Source of the DNA: Saprospiraceae bacterium
Lineage (GTDB): Bacteria; Bacteroidota; Bacteroidia; Chitinophagales; Saprospiraceae
Assembly: GCA_020628145.1 (NCBI GenBank)
Contig: JAHDFN010000012.1
Span: forward strand, 1 to 36,147
Direction of reading: 5' to 3'
DNA length: 36,147 nucleotides
Part shown: one piece after another, positions 8,642 through 17,439 of the stretch
Position numbering within the stretch: the first letter of the stretch is position 1
How the letters are laid out: each line of letters begins with the position of its first letter
Notes under the pieces: generated by a model
Told to the model about the DNA's origin: nothing
Database searches by the model: none
The model's input: only the letters and a program-made list of their open reading frames with translations
Program-made: the position numbers and the translations under genes

Positions 8642-10573
8642 ATGAGATTGACTCTATTGATTTTTTTTCTGGGTTTAACTACCCTTATCCCCCTTCATGG
8701 ACAACTGGAAGAAGTACCATCTGCCAATAATCCTCATATCAGACAACAACTCTACCTGGAGTCTGTGACCCCTCCCCCATATGTATTCATGTCCACCGGA
8801 AATGATACATTGGGTCTTCCTTTCCTAGATGATTTTTCTTACGAAGGGCCGTTCCCAAATATAGCTAACTGGTGTGATAAGGGGGCATTCGTCAATCATA
8901 CTTTTTCCAAGGAGCCCCCAAGTATAGGTGTAGCTACTTTGGATGGTCTGGATTCTTCGGGTTCACCCTATAATATGACAGGAGCCGGAGATGAATTGAC
9001 TTCCAATCCTTTTTTTCTAGGGAATTACACTGATGAAGATCAAGTTTATCTCAGTTTTTTCACACAGGCCAAAGGCTGGGGGGATAAACCGGAAGTGGAA
9101 GATTCCCTTATTGTAGAATTCAAGGGTATGGATGATACTTGGATCAATATCGCATCATATGCCGGTATTGATGGAAATGTGTTTCCTTCCTCATACATTC
9201 CCGACTTCACATTCGTTGCCTTACCCATCCCTACCGAATATCTATATGACGGTTTCCAATTCCGTTTCAGGAATAAATCATCAGGTAGAGGACAGGTGGA
9301 TTTATGGCATATTGATTATGTAAGGTTGACCACTTCATTTTTGCCCACTACGAATTTCAATGATGTCGCTTTTACCGATCAACCTTCAAGTTTCCTCTCT
9401 CGATATACAGCTATGCCGTGGCGACAATTTGCAGGTTTCGAATCCCAGGAATTATCGGATTCTTATTCCTTGACTCTATATAATCATTTTCCGGTTACGC
9501 AGGAAATCCAAAATAGGATATATACCGTAGAGGAAAATGGAACGAATTATCTGAATACTAATTTCTATACGGATATTGTTCTGGCGAACATTGAGCAGGG
9601 TATCCACGTATCACAGACCCAAAGCATTGCCGGCGTTGATTTTTCGACTTTCCAGTCTAATATGTTAGGTTTGAATACAGATAGGAAATATGTTTTCGAA
9701 TCGGAATTTTCATTTACCCAAACAGGACAAGACCCGGCATTTCCGGCTTCATTTGCGAATGATATCGTAAGGAGGAAAACGATTTTTGATAATTATTTTG
9801 CCTACGACGATGGAACTGCCGAAAGCAATGTCAAGGCACAGAATCCGGGAACGGAAATTGCCGTCCAATATTATCTGAATCAGGCAGATACCTTGAAGGC
9901 TATCCAAATGCATATTCCCCATGTTATTAATGATGTATCGAATCAGTTATTCAATTTGAAAGTATATACGGATTTAGGTACGACACCTGTTTATACGGCT
10001 AATTTCCAAAGTCCTATCTACGTAGATGAATATTCTGCCGCTGATACCTTACAAGGAATGACGACATATATTCTAAAAGATATTTTGGGCGACCCCGCCC
10101 CCATTCTGCTTCCTCCGGGAGAATTTTATGTGGCTTGGCAACAGGTTTCCGAAACCGAAAGACCCATACCTATCGGATTCGACAGAAATAATCCTGATGC
10201 ATCCCAATATAATTTCTTTAATGCCGGTGGAGGATGGGAACCTTTCCCCAGTACTTTGGAAGGAGCAATCATGCTAAGACCCGTCGTAGGTGCCGGTGTT
10301 TTATTCACTACACCCAATACAGACTTGGAAGCAGATGGTTTTTTCAATATCTATCCCAATCCTGCTGATGAGGTTTTGGTCTTCCAAACACATTCGGGAG
10401 ATAATTTCGAAGGAGATATTCGGATATTGGATGTTTCCGGAAAAACGGTGCTTAGTTCGGATTTTATGGAGTTCATTCCAACAGTTCAATTGGAAAACGG
10501 AATTTACTTTATACAAATCAATGATTGGGAAACCGGACAAATCTATCACCATAAAGTCGTTGTTCAACATTAA
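8642..10573 (+). CDS. Secreted protein with type IX secretion sorting domain
   Basis: A 643-residue protein with signal peptide MRLTLLIFFLGLTTLIPLHG, preferred over an ATG four codons earlier because it starts directly with the basic residue and hydrophobic core. The body is rich in aromatic residues and beta-strand, and carries LPFLDDFSYEGPFPNIANW near the N-terminus, a pattern common at the start of large Bacteroidota T9SS cargo proteins; I recognise no enzymatic motif. The C-terminal 75 residues are a type A sorting domain (FFNIYPNPADEVLVF, LDVSGKTVLSS, LENGIYFIQI), which is recognised by the T9SS translocon and usually cleaved by the sortase PorU. It is likely on the cell surface or secreted. 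Function is unknown. Confidence 0.85.
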   Translation: MRLTLLIFFLGLTTLIPLHGQLEEVPSANNPHIRQQLYLESVTPPPYVFMSTGNDTLGLPFLDDFSYEGPFPNIANWCDKGAFVNHTFSKEPPSIGVATLDGLDSSGSPYNMTGAGDELTSNPFFLGNYTDEDQVYLSFFTQAKGWGDKPEVEDSLIVEFKGMDDTWINIASYAGIDGNVFPSSYIPDFTFVALPIPTEYLYDGFQFRFRNKSSGRGQVDLWHIDYVRLTTSFLPTTNFNDVAFTDQPSSFLSRYTAMPWRQFAGFESQELSDSYSLTLYNHFPVTQEIQNRIYTVEENGTNYLNTNFYTDIVLANIEQGIHVSQTQSIAGVDFSTFQSNMLGLNTDRKYVFESEFSFTQTGQDPAFPASFANDIVRRKTIFDNYFAYDDGTAESNVKAQNPGTEIAVQYYLNQADTLKAIQMHIPHVINDVSNQLFNLKVYTDLGTTPVYTANFQSPIYVDEYSAADTLQGMTTYILKDILGDPAPILLPPGEFYVAWQQVSETERPIPIGFDRNNPDASQYNFFNAGGGWEPFPSTLEGAIMLRPVVGAGVLFTTPNTDLEADGFFNIYPNPADEVLVFQTHSGDNFEGDIRILDVSGKTVLSSDFMEFIPTVQLENGIYFIQINDWETGQIYHHKVVVQH

Positions 10574-10590
10574 AACAATATTAAAAAATA

Positions 10591-10621
10591 AAAAAGCCAT
10601 GAATTAATTCATGGCTTTTTT
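10591..10621 (+). terminator. Rho-independent terminator after the T9SS cargo gene
   Basis: A near-perfect hairpin: AAAAAGCCATGAATT pairs with AATTCATGGCTTTTT, closed by almost no loop and followed by further T. It begins 18 bases after the stop codon. It lies only 12 bases before the tag start codon, so tag transcription must use read-through or a promoter overlapping the hairpin. Confidence 0.85.
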
Positions 10622-10633
10622 TATATTGAACTT

Positions 10634-11185
10634 ATGGAAAATGAAAATAGTTATTGTCAATTCGTAAAAGACAAGGATAAGGACAATGTCCATAAGATTT
10701 ATCATGATACGGAATATGGATTCCCCCTAACAACGGATGATGAATTATTCGGTAGATTAATCTTGGAAATCAATCAGGCTGGATTGTCGTGGGCTACGAT
10801 CTTGAATAAAAAAGAGAATTTCCGAAAAGCGTATTCCAATTTCAGCATTTCCAAGATAGCCCGTTACAAGGAAAAAGACAGGGAAAGATTATTGAGTAAC
10901 GCAGGAATTATCCGAAATAAATTAAAAGTAAATGCGGCTATCCACAATGCGAATAAGGTTCTGGAATTACAAAAAGAATTCGGTTCTTTTAAAGAATGGT
11001 TGGATCATCATCATCCACTTTCCAGGGATGAATGGGTGAAATTATTTAAAAAAAAATTTAAATTCACCGGAGGAGAAATCACCAATGAATTCCTTATGAG
11101 TACCGGATATCTAAAAGGAGCACATAGCGAAAATTGCCCCATCCATAAAAAAATAAAAAAACTAAATCCCAAATGGATGGAATGA
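10634..11185 (+). CDS. tag: DNA-3-methyladenine glycosylase I
   Basis: A 183-residue base-excision repair enzyme that removes 3-methyladenine from alkylated DNA. The family core is clear: YHDTEYGFPLTTDDELFGRL (23-42), then Glu45 and QAGLSWATIL (48-57), matching the catalytic Glu and aromatic pocket of E. coli TAG. Zinc-site candidates are Cys8, His24, His164 and Cys168 (GAHSENCPIH). A Tyr replaces the usual Trp in the EWG motif. Length is normal for the family. The gene follows a strong terminator and precedes a TPR gene by 35 bases; no other repair gene is adjacent. Confidence 0.92.
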   Translation: MENENSYCQFVKDKDKDNVHKIYHDTEYGFPLTTDDELFGRLILEINQAGLSWATILNKKENFRKAYSNFSISKIARYKEKDRERLLSNAGIIRNKLKVNAAIHNANKVLELQKEFGSFKEWLDHHHPLSRDEWVKLFKKKFKFTGGEITNEFLMSTGYLKGAHSENCPIHKKIKKLNPKWME

Positions 11186-11220
11186 CACACCTTTATCAAC
11201 CTATTAAAAAAACCATTAAG

Positions 11221-12159
11221 ATGAAAAACATTACAATTTTAATCCTCATTTTCCAATTCGGCTTTCTTCATTCCCAACAAATCAAAAGAATTATAGACAT
11301 TCAAGAAGAGCCCGGAAAATTCAAAACGAATGTCACCCTCGACGTCGAATTCGATTATGATTTCGACAAGATGGATTTACCTAAAAAAACTTTTGAGGAA
11401 TTCATTGCATTGGACAAACTCATACAAGAGGGAGAAAAAGAAAAAGCTTTAGTAGCCTTAGAAAAATTGAAATCCGAAAAAATAGATGATTTTACCCAAT
11501 CGCTACTTAAGGCATTCGCTTTTGTCCAACTCAATGAAATGGAAAAATCAATTGAAACATTTGAGGAATCCATTCAGCTAACTGAAAAGGATTCGATGAA
11601 AAGTTTGATTTATTATGGAATTGGAATTATTTATTTGTCCAACGAAATGGTAAGGAATGCCTATTATAATCTAGAAGCTTCGCACGCTCTGGACACCAAT
11701 AATCTAATTACTGTCTTAGCCTTATCCGAAATCATAGGCCCCGATGAAAAAGATAAGAAAATGCGATTCATGGAAAAGGCTTTATCTCTTGACCCGGAGT
11801 TACATTATATTTCCAATAAACTGGGTTTCCATTATCTGGAAGAAGGACAATATGTACAAGCAGAAAAAAAATTTTCGGATTTATTGGAAAAATCACCAGG
11901 ACATCCCCTTGCCTTGAATAACAGATCTTTTTGTAAAATGAAATCAGGGCAACTGAAAGAAGCATTAAAAGATGTCAACCGCTCGATAGAAATATATCCT
12001 GAAAATTCATACGCTTTTAGAAACCGTGCCTATATTTACATTGAAATGAAAAATATCAAATCGGCTTGTAAGGATATTGAAAAAGCAATGGAGTTGGGTT
12101 ATACCGATTCTTATGGCTTTGATTTGACGATAACCCAAATGGAATATTGTAAAGAATAA
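11221..12159 (+). CDS. Secreted/periplasmic tetratricopeptide-repeat protein
   Basis: A 312-residue protein. The chosen ATG at 11221 gives signal peptide MKNITILILIFQFGFLHSQ; a frame open from 11173 would overlap tag and bury the signal. TPR units are visible across about residues 75-290, for example AFVQLNEMEKSIETFEESIQ, the GIGIIYLSN unit, KLGFHYLEEGQYVQAEKKFS, LALNNRSFCKMKSGQLKEAL and FRNRAYIYIEMKNIKSACKD. TPRs make protein contacts; no catalytic domain is present. The protein is probably periplasmic or outer-membrane attached. Its partner is unknown. Confidence 0.8.
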   Translation: MKNITILILIFQFGFLHSQQIKRIIDIQEEPGKFKTNVTLDVEFDYDFDKMDLPKKTFEEFIALDKLIQEGEKEKALVALEKLKSEKIDDFTQSLLKAFAFVQLNEMEKSIETFEESIQLTEKDSMKSLIYYGIGIIYLSNEMVRNAYYNLEASHALDTNNLITVLALSEIIGPDEKDKKMRFMEKALSLDPELHYISNKLGFHYLEEGQYVQAEKKFSDLLEKSPGHPLALNNRSFCKMKSGQLKEALKDVNRSIEIYPENSYAFRNRAYIYIEMKNIKSACKDIEKAMELGYTDSYGFDLTITQMEYCKE

Positions 12160-12292
12160 ATCGCCGAATGAATCACAAAATCATTTTTTTAATTTCGAAC
12201 CTGTTGTACTTAGTTTCGTTATAAAGAGATGTACTGGATTTCCATCCGGATTCAATAAATTATTTCTAATTCAATTTCAAATACATTTTGAG

Positions 12293-13105
12293 ATGACTTC
12301 TAAAAAAATAGCATTTTTTTTCATTTTAATCTTCTCGGGCTGTAACCCATCTACACAGGAAATAAATGAACCTTTATTCGCATGGGATTTCAGCAAATCT
12401 ATCTTATATACTTATAGCTTCACTCAGGATGTAAAAGGAGAAGACAAATCGGATCTTACTTTAGGCTACCCTCAACTATCTGCCTTTATCGGAACCGGCA
12501 ATCTGAATGTACAAGCAAATGGCAACGGATTAGCTGATTTAAGTATAACAGAAATGTATGTAGATAGGTATTCATTTGATAAAAATGGAAATCCGGCAGA
12601 CAAGGTTACCGAACAATTACCTGAAAGTCTTGTAAAAGGGATGTCTCCTGATGGCACATTCGGAGATTATAATAAAATAATACTATATGAATTTCTTTTT
12701 CCATTACCGAAAAAAAACATTGAACTAGGAGAATCCATTGACATCCCCATGGAAATGACTTTCAATACAAATCGAGGTAAACTTTTAGTCAAAGGACAAA
12801 ATAGGCTGACCTATATTAAAACGGAACCTTACAAAGAGCGTGACTGTGCTATTCTGAAAGGAGAAATAGATATTTCAGAAATAGATATTCCTGATGATTT
12901 TACAGGCTCATATTCTTACTCTACTTCGGGAAAGGCTATTTATTATTTCGACAAAGAAAACAAATATTTCGTCGCTGCAGATATTCTCATGAGATCAGTT
13001 GTTCGAGTCAAGGATATATCAGACGATCCTGAAATAGAAAATTCGTATATGGATTTAAAAAGTCAGAATTCTTATAAATACGAACTCAAGGAAATTATTG
13101 AATAA
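12293..13105 (+). CDS. Hypothetical lipoprotein
   Basis: A 270-residue protein with a lipoprotein signal (MTSKKIAFFFILIFSG, then Cys17). The mature part is acidic and beta-rich with no family I can name. Segments such as PLPKKNIELGESIDIPMEMT and YFDKENKYFVAADILMRS suggest a beta-sheet scaffold similar to DUF-type Bacteroidota lipoproteins whose middle part is annotated 'conserved hypothetical'. A gap of 133 bases separates it from the TPR gene, so it probably has its own promoter. The location, outer membrane or periplasmic face, is inferred from the lipobox. Confidence 0.7.
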   Translation: MTSKKIAFFFILIFSGCNPSTQEINEPLFAWDFSKSILYTYSFTQDVKGEDKSDLTLGYPQLSAFIGTGNLNVQANGNGLADLSITEMYVDRYSFDKNGNPADKVTEQLPESLVKGMSPDGTFGDYNKIILYEFLFPLPKKNIELGESIDIPMEMTFNTNRGKLLVKGQNRLTYIKTEPYKERDCAILKGEIDISEIDIPDDFTGSYSYSTSGKAIYYFDKENKYFVAADILMRSVVRVKDISDDPEIENSYMDLKSQNSYKYELKEIIE

Positions 13106-13182
13106 ATAATAGAGATGTTCTCTCCAAATAAACAATTTCAATACACAAAAGATTTCAATTAGATTAAATTCACTAATTTATC

Positions 13183-13491
13183 ATGAAAGATATCACCGTA
13201 CAGGAATTAAAAACCAAATTGGATAACAAGGAAGATTTTATTTTAATCGACGTAAGGGAACCTGACGAATATGCCCAATACAATATAGGTGCAAAATTAA
13301 TTCCTTTGGGTTCTATTGAACAAGCTATACAAAACGGTGGTTTTGATGATGTCGGAGACAAGGAAATCATTCTTCATTGCCGGTCTGGAAAAAGGAGTAA
13401 AACGGCACAGCACATCCTTAAAACAGCAGGAATAACGAATACTAAAAACCTAACCGGAGGTGTAATTGCCTGGGCTGAGAATTTCGGTTAA
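13183..13491 (+). CDS. Single-domain rhodanese-like protein
   Basis: A 102-residue cytoplasmic rhodanese domain. LIDVREPDEY (21-30) is the CH2A-type motif, Cys66 in HCRSGKRS is the active-site persulfide-carrying residue, and the C-terminal GGVIAWAENFG is characteristic. It likely moves sulfane sulfur or acts in sulfide handling, as for GlpE-type proteins. The stop codon overlaps the stop of the convergent asparaginase gene by two bases, within TTAA. Confidence 0.88.
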   Translation: MKDITVQELKTKLDNKEDFILIDVREPDEYAQYNIGAKLIPLGSIEQAIQNGGFDDVGDKEIILHCRSGKRSKTAQHILKTAGITNTKNLTGGVIAWAENFG

Positions 13492-13979
13492 TCCAATTCC
13501 TCGAAAAAACCCGTATCCCGATTTTTCTTGACATTATTCCAAGGATAGCATTTTCCATTCATGGCTACATAAACGCCCGGATCATTCATTTGGGCGAAAG
13601 CCAATGCTGCCCCCAAATTGAAAAACCCATCGGAGGAAGTACCGAAAGCATAGGGAACCATCGCTCCGAAAAGTACAATCGTCTTATCTTTTATCCTTGC
13701 ATTTTGAAGTGCGGTGGCAGTTTCCACCATCGTATCTGTACCATGGGTAATCAGGATATTCTCCGATTTACATCTTTTGCAATTATGGATAATGATTTCC
13801 CGATCTTCTTCCGTCATTTCCAAACTATCGACCATCATGAGGGTTTTGATATCCACATCGACGGTACACCTTCCCCGCTCCAACATGTCCTGTAAATGGG
13901 TATCCTTGAAATATAATTTACCTGTGATATAATTATATTCCTTATCGAATGTTCCTCCTGTAATATAAATCTGTATCAT
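13488..13979 (-). CDS. Single-domain asparaginase-like protein
   Basis: A 163-residue protein covering only the N-terminal catalytic domain of L-asparaginases (full enzymes are about 330 residues). TGGTFDK near residue 8 and ITHGTDTMVETA near 77 carry the two catalytic Thr and the Thr-Asp-Lys partners, GAMVPYAFGTSSDGFFNLGAALAFAQ follows, and a Lys is present at NNVKKNRDTGF where E. coli Lys162 would sit. The C-terminal domain, which lends residues across the dimer in classical enzymes, is absent with no trace downstream. The gene start overlaps the stop of the zinc-ribbon gene (ATGA), implying translational coupling. Amidohydrolase activity is plausible but the substrate is unproven. Confidence 0.8.
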   Translation of the reverse strand: MIQIYITGGTFDKEYNYITGKLYFKDTHLQDMLERGRCTVDVDIKTLMMVDSLEMTEEDREIIIHNCKRCKSENILITHGTDTMVETATALQNARIKDKTIVLFGAMVPYAFGTSSDGFFNLGAALAFAQMNDPGVYVAMNGKCYPWNNVKKNRDTGFFEELD

Positions 13980-15109
13980 CGGTTCTTAAGAAATTCTGCC
14001 AGGAGTACGACTCCCAAAATGATGAGTATGAATGCCAATATGGCGATAGCCACTTTGTAGGGTGAAATGGGTTTCTTGCCACCTATCTGCCCAGTTTGCC
14101 CATTGATGGTAAAATGATAAATCTTGTTCTGATACCGATAGGAACTGATCCATAAGGGTAGGATGATATGCTTGAATGTTTTCAGGTATTTTTTGGATTG
14201 GACATGCAAGCCCCTTTGCGTATCCCCACCCAATTGAACCGAACACAAATCATACAGTCTCCTGTCCATGATTTTATCCGCTCGTTGATATCCTTCATCG
14301 ACTTCCACATCATAAATTTCTCCTTCCCAACCCAACATCAGTTTGGGATCGAAATTCACTACCTGATCCAATTTATAAGGAAAAATCCTATTGATATCAT
14401 TCTGATCCAATCCGTGGGAAGCAACGACAAGAATATCATCGAAGAAATGTCGGAGGCTGCCGGATTTACTTTTCCACCTCGTTTTCTGAACCTGTTGTTG
14501 CTGCCACTGTCCATTGACCCGAACCCTTTGGGTTTCATAATAATGATACCCCGCCTGTCCCTGCCAATTGGAATCCGTCATGGCATCATATGTCCAAAAC
14601 GGAATATAAATGCCATGCAAATCTTCCATAACCGCCAATCGTTTCAACTTGCTGGGATGAAACCAGCCTCTTTTAATCCAGGTTTCGAATTGTGAAGTTG
14701 CCTTGGCTTTGGAAATCTGAAAAGGAATGATGCCGGCCGGTTTGATATATTGATGATCGAAAGCTTCCACATTGACATTATCCGATCCGCAAAAGCCGCA
14801 ACTGACTTTTACCTTATCACTTTCCACCATGAATTTGGAACCACATCCGGAACAATTGAAAACCTTTTTTCCAATTTCTTCTACTACTTGTTTCGGAGCA
14901 GCCAGAACAGCTTCTTCCAGAGGATTTTCTATCAGTTCATCATTGGCACGGCTATAATCTTCCGCATAGCCGCAATACGAACAGGCGATTTTCTGTTTTT
15001 CGGCAGAATAACCCAATTTACCTCCACAACTGGGGCAAGGAAAAGAATACGCTTTTTCTATGATTTTATCTTCTTCCAAATTAAAGCGGTTGTGAACCCA
15101 TCCTTGCAA
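13976..15109 (-). CDS. Tail-anchored protein with two zinc ribbons
   Basis: A 377-residue protein with two N-terminal CxxC...CxxC zinc ribbons: Cys25/28/43/46 and Cys86/89/104/107. The middle (about 125-330) is a conserved all-beta/aromatic region (LHGIYIPFWTYDAMTDSNWQ, GYHYYETQRVRVNGQWQQQQ), followed by one C-terminal transmembrane helix (about 350-372) ending in LKNR, so the bulk faces the cytoplasm. Such proteins are often labelled 'TFIIB-type zinc ribbon' or 'PriA-like helicase' on zinc fingers alone; I see no helicase motif and reject that name. Function is unknown. It lies in a minus-strand run after the Fe-S oxidoreductase genes, 17 bases downstream, and is coupled to the asparaginase-like gene. 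Confidence 0.75.
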   Translation of the reverse strand: MQGWVHNRFNLEEDKIIEKAYSFPCPSCGGKLGYSAEKQKIACSYCGYAEDYSRANDELIENPLEEAVLAAPKQVVEEIGKKVFNCSGCGSKFMVESDKVKVSCGFCGSDNVNVEAFDHQYIKPAGIIPFQISKAKATSQFETWIKRGWFHPSKLKRLAVMEDLHGIYIPFWTYDAMTDSNWQGQAGYHYYETQRVRVNGQWQQQQVQKTRWKSKSGSLRHFFDDILVVASHGLDQNDINRIFPYKLDQVVNFDPKLMLGWEGEIYDVEVDEGYQRADKIMDRRLYDLCSVQLGGDTQRGLHVQSKKYLKTFKHIILPLWISSYRYQNKIYHFTINGQTGQIGGKKPISPYKVAIAILAFILIILGVVLLAEFLKNR

Positions 15110-15126
15110 TTTATATTATTTGGAAA

Positions 15127-15921
15127 TCAAAGTCGCTTATTTGAGACAATCATCTCTGAAATATCGACGACCATCACATGATCCTGTTTGTCTTTGGCTT
15201 TCACTCCGTCCGTCATCATGGTGATGCAGAACGGACAATTCGCTACGATGATTTCGGCTCCGGTTTCCAATGCCTCTTCCACCCTCGCCTCATTGATACG
15301 TTTTTCGCCCGGCTCGTCCTCCTTGAACATCTGCGAGCCACCGGCACCACAACACAAGCCATTGGTCTTGGAACGTTTCAATTCCACCAAGTGATTATCC
15401 AATTGTTGCAGGATTTCCCTCGGAGCTTCATAAACGCCATTCACCCTTCCCAAATAACAGGAATCATGATAGGTAATCCTTTTGCCGGCAAAGGCAGAAC
15501 CGCCTTTCATGACCAGTTTCCCTTCCTTGATCAAATCATTGATGAATTGGGTGTGATGGATGACATCATAATTGCCTCCCAATGCCGGATATTCATTTTT
15601 CAAGGTATTAAAACAATGCGGACAGGCCGTTACGATTTTCTTCACCTTGTACATGTTGAGTGTTTCGATATTCTGCAAGGCCATCATTTGGAAAACGAAT
15701 TCATTTCCGGCTCTCCTGGCCGGATCACCCGTACAGTTTTCTTCCTGTCCTAGTATGGCGAATGAAATCTCGGCTTCATTCATGATTTTGGCGAAGGCCA
15801 CTGCCACCTTTTGTGCACGGGCATCGAAACTTCCCGCACATCCAACCCAATACAAAACTTCCGGTTCCACACCTTGTGCAGCCAATTCGGACATAACGGG
15901 TATTTGAAGCTTATTTGACAT
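15127..15921 (-). CDS. CCG-domain Fe-S protein, HdrB/GlcF-like subunit
   Basis: A 264-residue soluble protein with two CCG-type cysteine-rich domains: Cys28, Cys63 and Cys100/Cys103 in the first, then Cys155, Cys190-Cys191 (GLCCGAGG) and Cys229/Cys232 (NCPFC) in the second. These domains bind the non-cubane or [4Fe-4S] cluster found in heterodisulfide reductase B, glycolate oxidase F and the lactate utilisation protein LldE. It follows the membrane Fe-S subunit by 34 bases, and together they resemble an EtfD-type ETF:quinone oxidoreductase split into two genes. The physiological electron donor is inferred, not shown. Confidence 0.83.
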   Translation of the reverse strand: MSNKLQIPVMSELAAQGVEPEVLYWVGCAGSFDARAQKVAVAFAKIMNEAEISFAILGQEENCTGDPARRAGNEFVFQMMALQNIETLNMYKVKKIVTACPHCFNTLKNEYPALGGNYDVIHHTQFINDLIKEGKLVMKGGSAFAGKRITYHDSCYLGRVNGVYEAPREILQQLDNHLVELKRSKTNGLCCGAGGSQMFKEDEPGEKRINEARVEEALETGAEIIVANCPFCITMMTDGVKAKDKQDHVMVVDISEMIVSNKRL

Positions 15922-15955
15922 CTTTTATTCTTCTTTCTTTTTGTAATGAATCGGA

Positions 15956-17329
15956 TTATTGATTTTCATCTAGGGCATCTGTTGCCCATTTGTCCCTAGC
16001 GTCGGTCACCTGCCAGGGTGAACCGCCGTTTTCGATACTGGTAAACATCGGCACCCAATCTCCGGGTCCCGCCGATTCGGTCAGGATTTCATATCTTCTT
16101 AATTTCAAAATGGGTTCCATCGGTGAAATCATCACCGGACAAGCCTCAACACAGGCATTGCAAGTGGTACAGGCATGTATTTCCTCCCTTGAAATATAAT
16201 CGAACAATGATTTTCCATCATCATAATTATTCCTGTTATAATCCCCTGAATCCAAATTCCTTCCTACTTCATCAGCCCGATCACGGATATCCATCATGAT
16301 TTTACGGGGTGATAATTTCTTACCGGTCATATTGGCCGGACAAACCGATGAACAACGACCACATTCCGTACAGGTATAGGCATCCAGAATATTCTTCCAA
16401 CTCAAACCGAAGACATCCTTCGCACCGAACTCGGGCAATTCATCCTCTGTCGGAGCATCGGCGGACATTTCCGTGAGTCCCATCATCATTTTCACTTCAT
16501 TCATCACATCCGGCATATTTTCCATCTCTCCTCTGGAATTCAACGGAGCGAAATAAGTATTAGGGAAAGCCAACATGATATGCAGGTGCTTGGAAAACGG
16601 CAGGTACATCAGGAAGCATAAAACAGTCAGGATATGTCCCCACCATCCGAACCGTTCCAATAAATTGAGAATCCAAACACCGAAATCACCATAATCCGCC
16701 AACCAACCAAACATCAATGGCCCGGCAAACCGGCTGATGGCAAAACCGTATGAACCGACTTCTCCGTATTCCATTCCTTCCGCATGGGCTTTACCGATAT
16801 TATAAAGAACCTCGTCGGCACCATTCATATGGAATATGAAAATGATAAGCATGAATTCCAATACAAGGATGATATTCCCATCCCATTTCGGCCATCCCGT
16901 CATCTCATCCATATGGAAACGGGGAAGTTTCAAAGCATTTCTCCTAGCTAGGAATACAACTGTAGCTATGAATGCCAATACCGATAGGATTTCTATAAAG
17001 GAAATGGTGAAGGTATAGAACCATCCGAGGGAATCCCAGAAGAAACGGTGCGTACCCAAAAAGCCGTCGATGAAAATTTCCAATAACTCGATCTGAGTGA
17101 TCATAAAAGCGGCATATATGAAAAGATGCATAACTGCCGGCACCATCCGTTTGAACATTTTCTTTTGACCGAAGGCGATCAAGGCCACGTTTTTCATCCG
17201 CTCGAAATCACCTCCATCGGTACTATATTCCCCTCCTAAGCGGATGTTTCTCAAAATCTTGGCATATTTGTTAAAGGCAAACCCTAAAGCCCCCACAACT
17301 GCAATGGCAAATATTACCTGTTGGATCAT
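15956..17329 (-). CDS. Membrane Fe-S oxidoreductase subunit (HdrC/EtfD-like)
   Basis: A 457-residue protein. An N-terminal helix (1-20) and about five further helices (roughly 65-85, 103-128, 152-170, 200-225, 230-258) form a cytochrome-b/NarI-like membrane part. A cytoplasmic ferredoxin module follows with two [4Fe-4S] motifs: Cys320/323/326/330 (CTECGRCSSVCP) and Cys387/390/393/397 (CTTCNACVEACP). It likely passes electrons from a soluble donor through the clusters to menaquinone, paired with the CCG subunit downstream. Histidines in the helices (H68, H232, H248, H250) could ligate heme, but this is not certain. The gene is divergent from the phosphoribosyltransferase gene across 110 bases. 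Confidence 0.83.
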   Translation of the reverse strand: MIQQVIFAIAVVGALGFAFNKYAKILRNIRLGGEYSTDGGDFERMKNVALIAFGQKKMFKRMVPAVMHLFIYAAFMITQIELLEIFIDGFLGTHRFFWDSLGWFYTFTISFIEILSVLAFIATVVFLARRNALKLPRFHMDEMTGWPKWDGNIILVLEFMLIIFIFHMNGADEVLYNIGKAHAEGMEYGEVGSYGFAISRFAGPLMFGWLADYGDFGVWILNLLERFGWWGHILTVLCFLMYLPFSKHLHIMLAFPNTYFAPLNSRGEMENMPDVMNEVKMMMGLTEMSADAPTEDELPEFGAKDVFGLSWKNILDAYTCTECGRCSSVCPANMTGKKLSPRKIMMDIRDRADEVGRNLDSGDYNRNNYDDGKSLFDYISREEIHACTTCNACVEACPVMISPMEPILKLRRYEILTESAGPGDWVPMFTSIENGGSPWQVTDARDKWATDALDENQ

Positions 17330-17439
17330 ATTATCGTTTCAATTTAATGATGGACGCAATTTATTAATTGATTCCCTAATAATTAAGAGAAATATGGATT
17401 AAATTGCCTATTCAAACCGAATTTAAATAACAAGGAAGT

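Noticed and set aside
14168-14695. Open frame of 175 codons opposite the zinc-ribbon gene
   Set aside because: The opposite strand carries clear zinc-ribbon motifs and operon overlaps; this frame has no signal or domain.
13976-15109. PriA-like helicase annotation for the zinc-ribbon protein
   Set aside because: No Walker A, DEAH or other helicase motif is present; only the cysteine ribbons resemble PriA.
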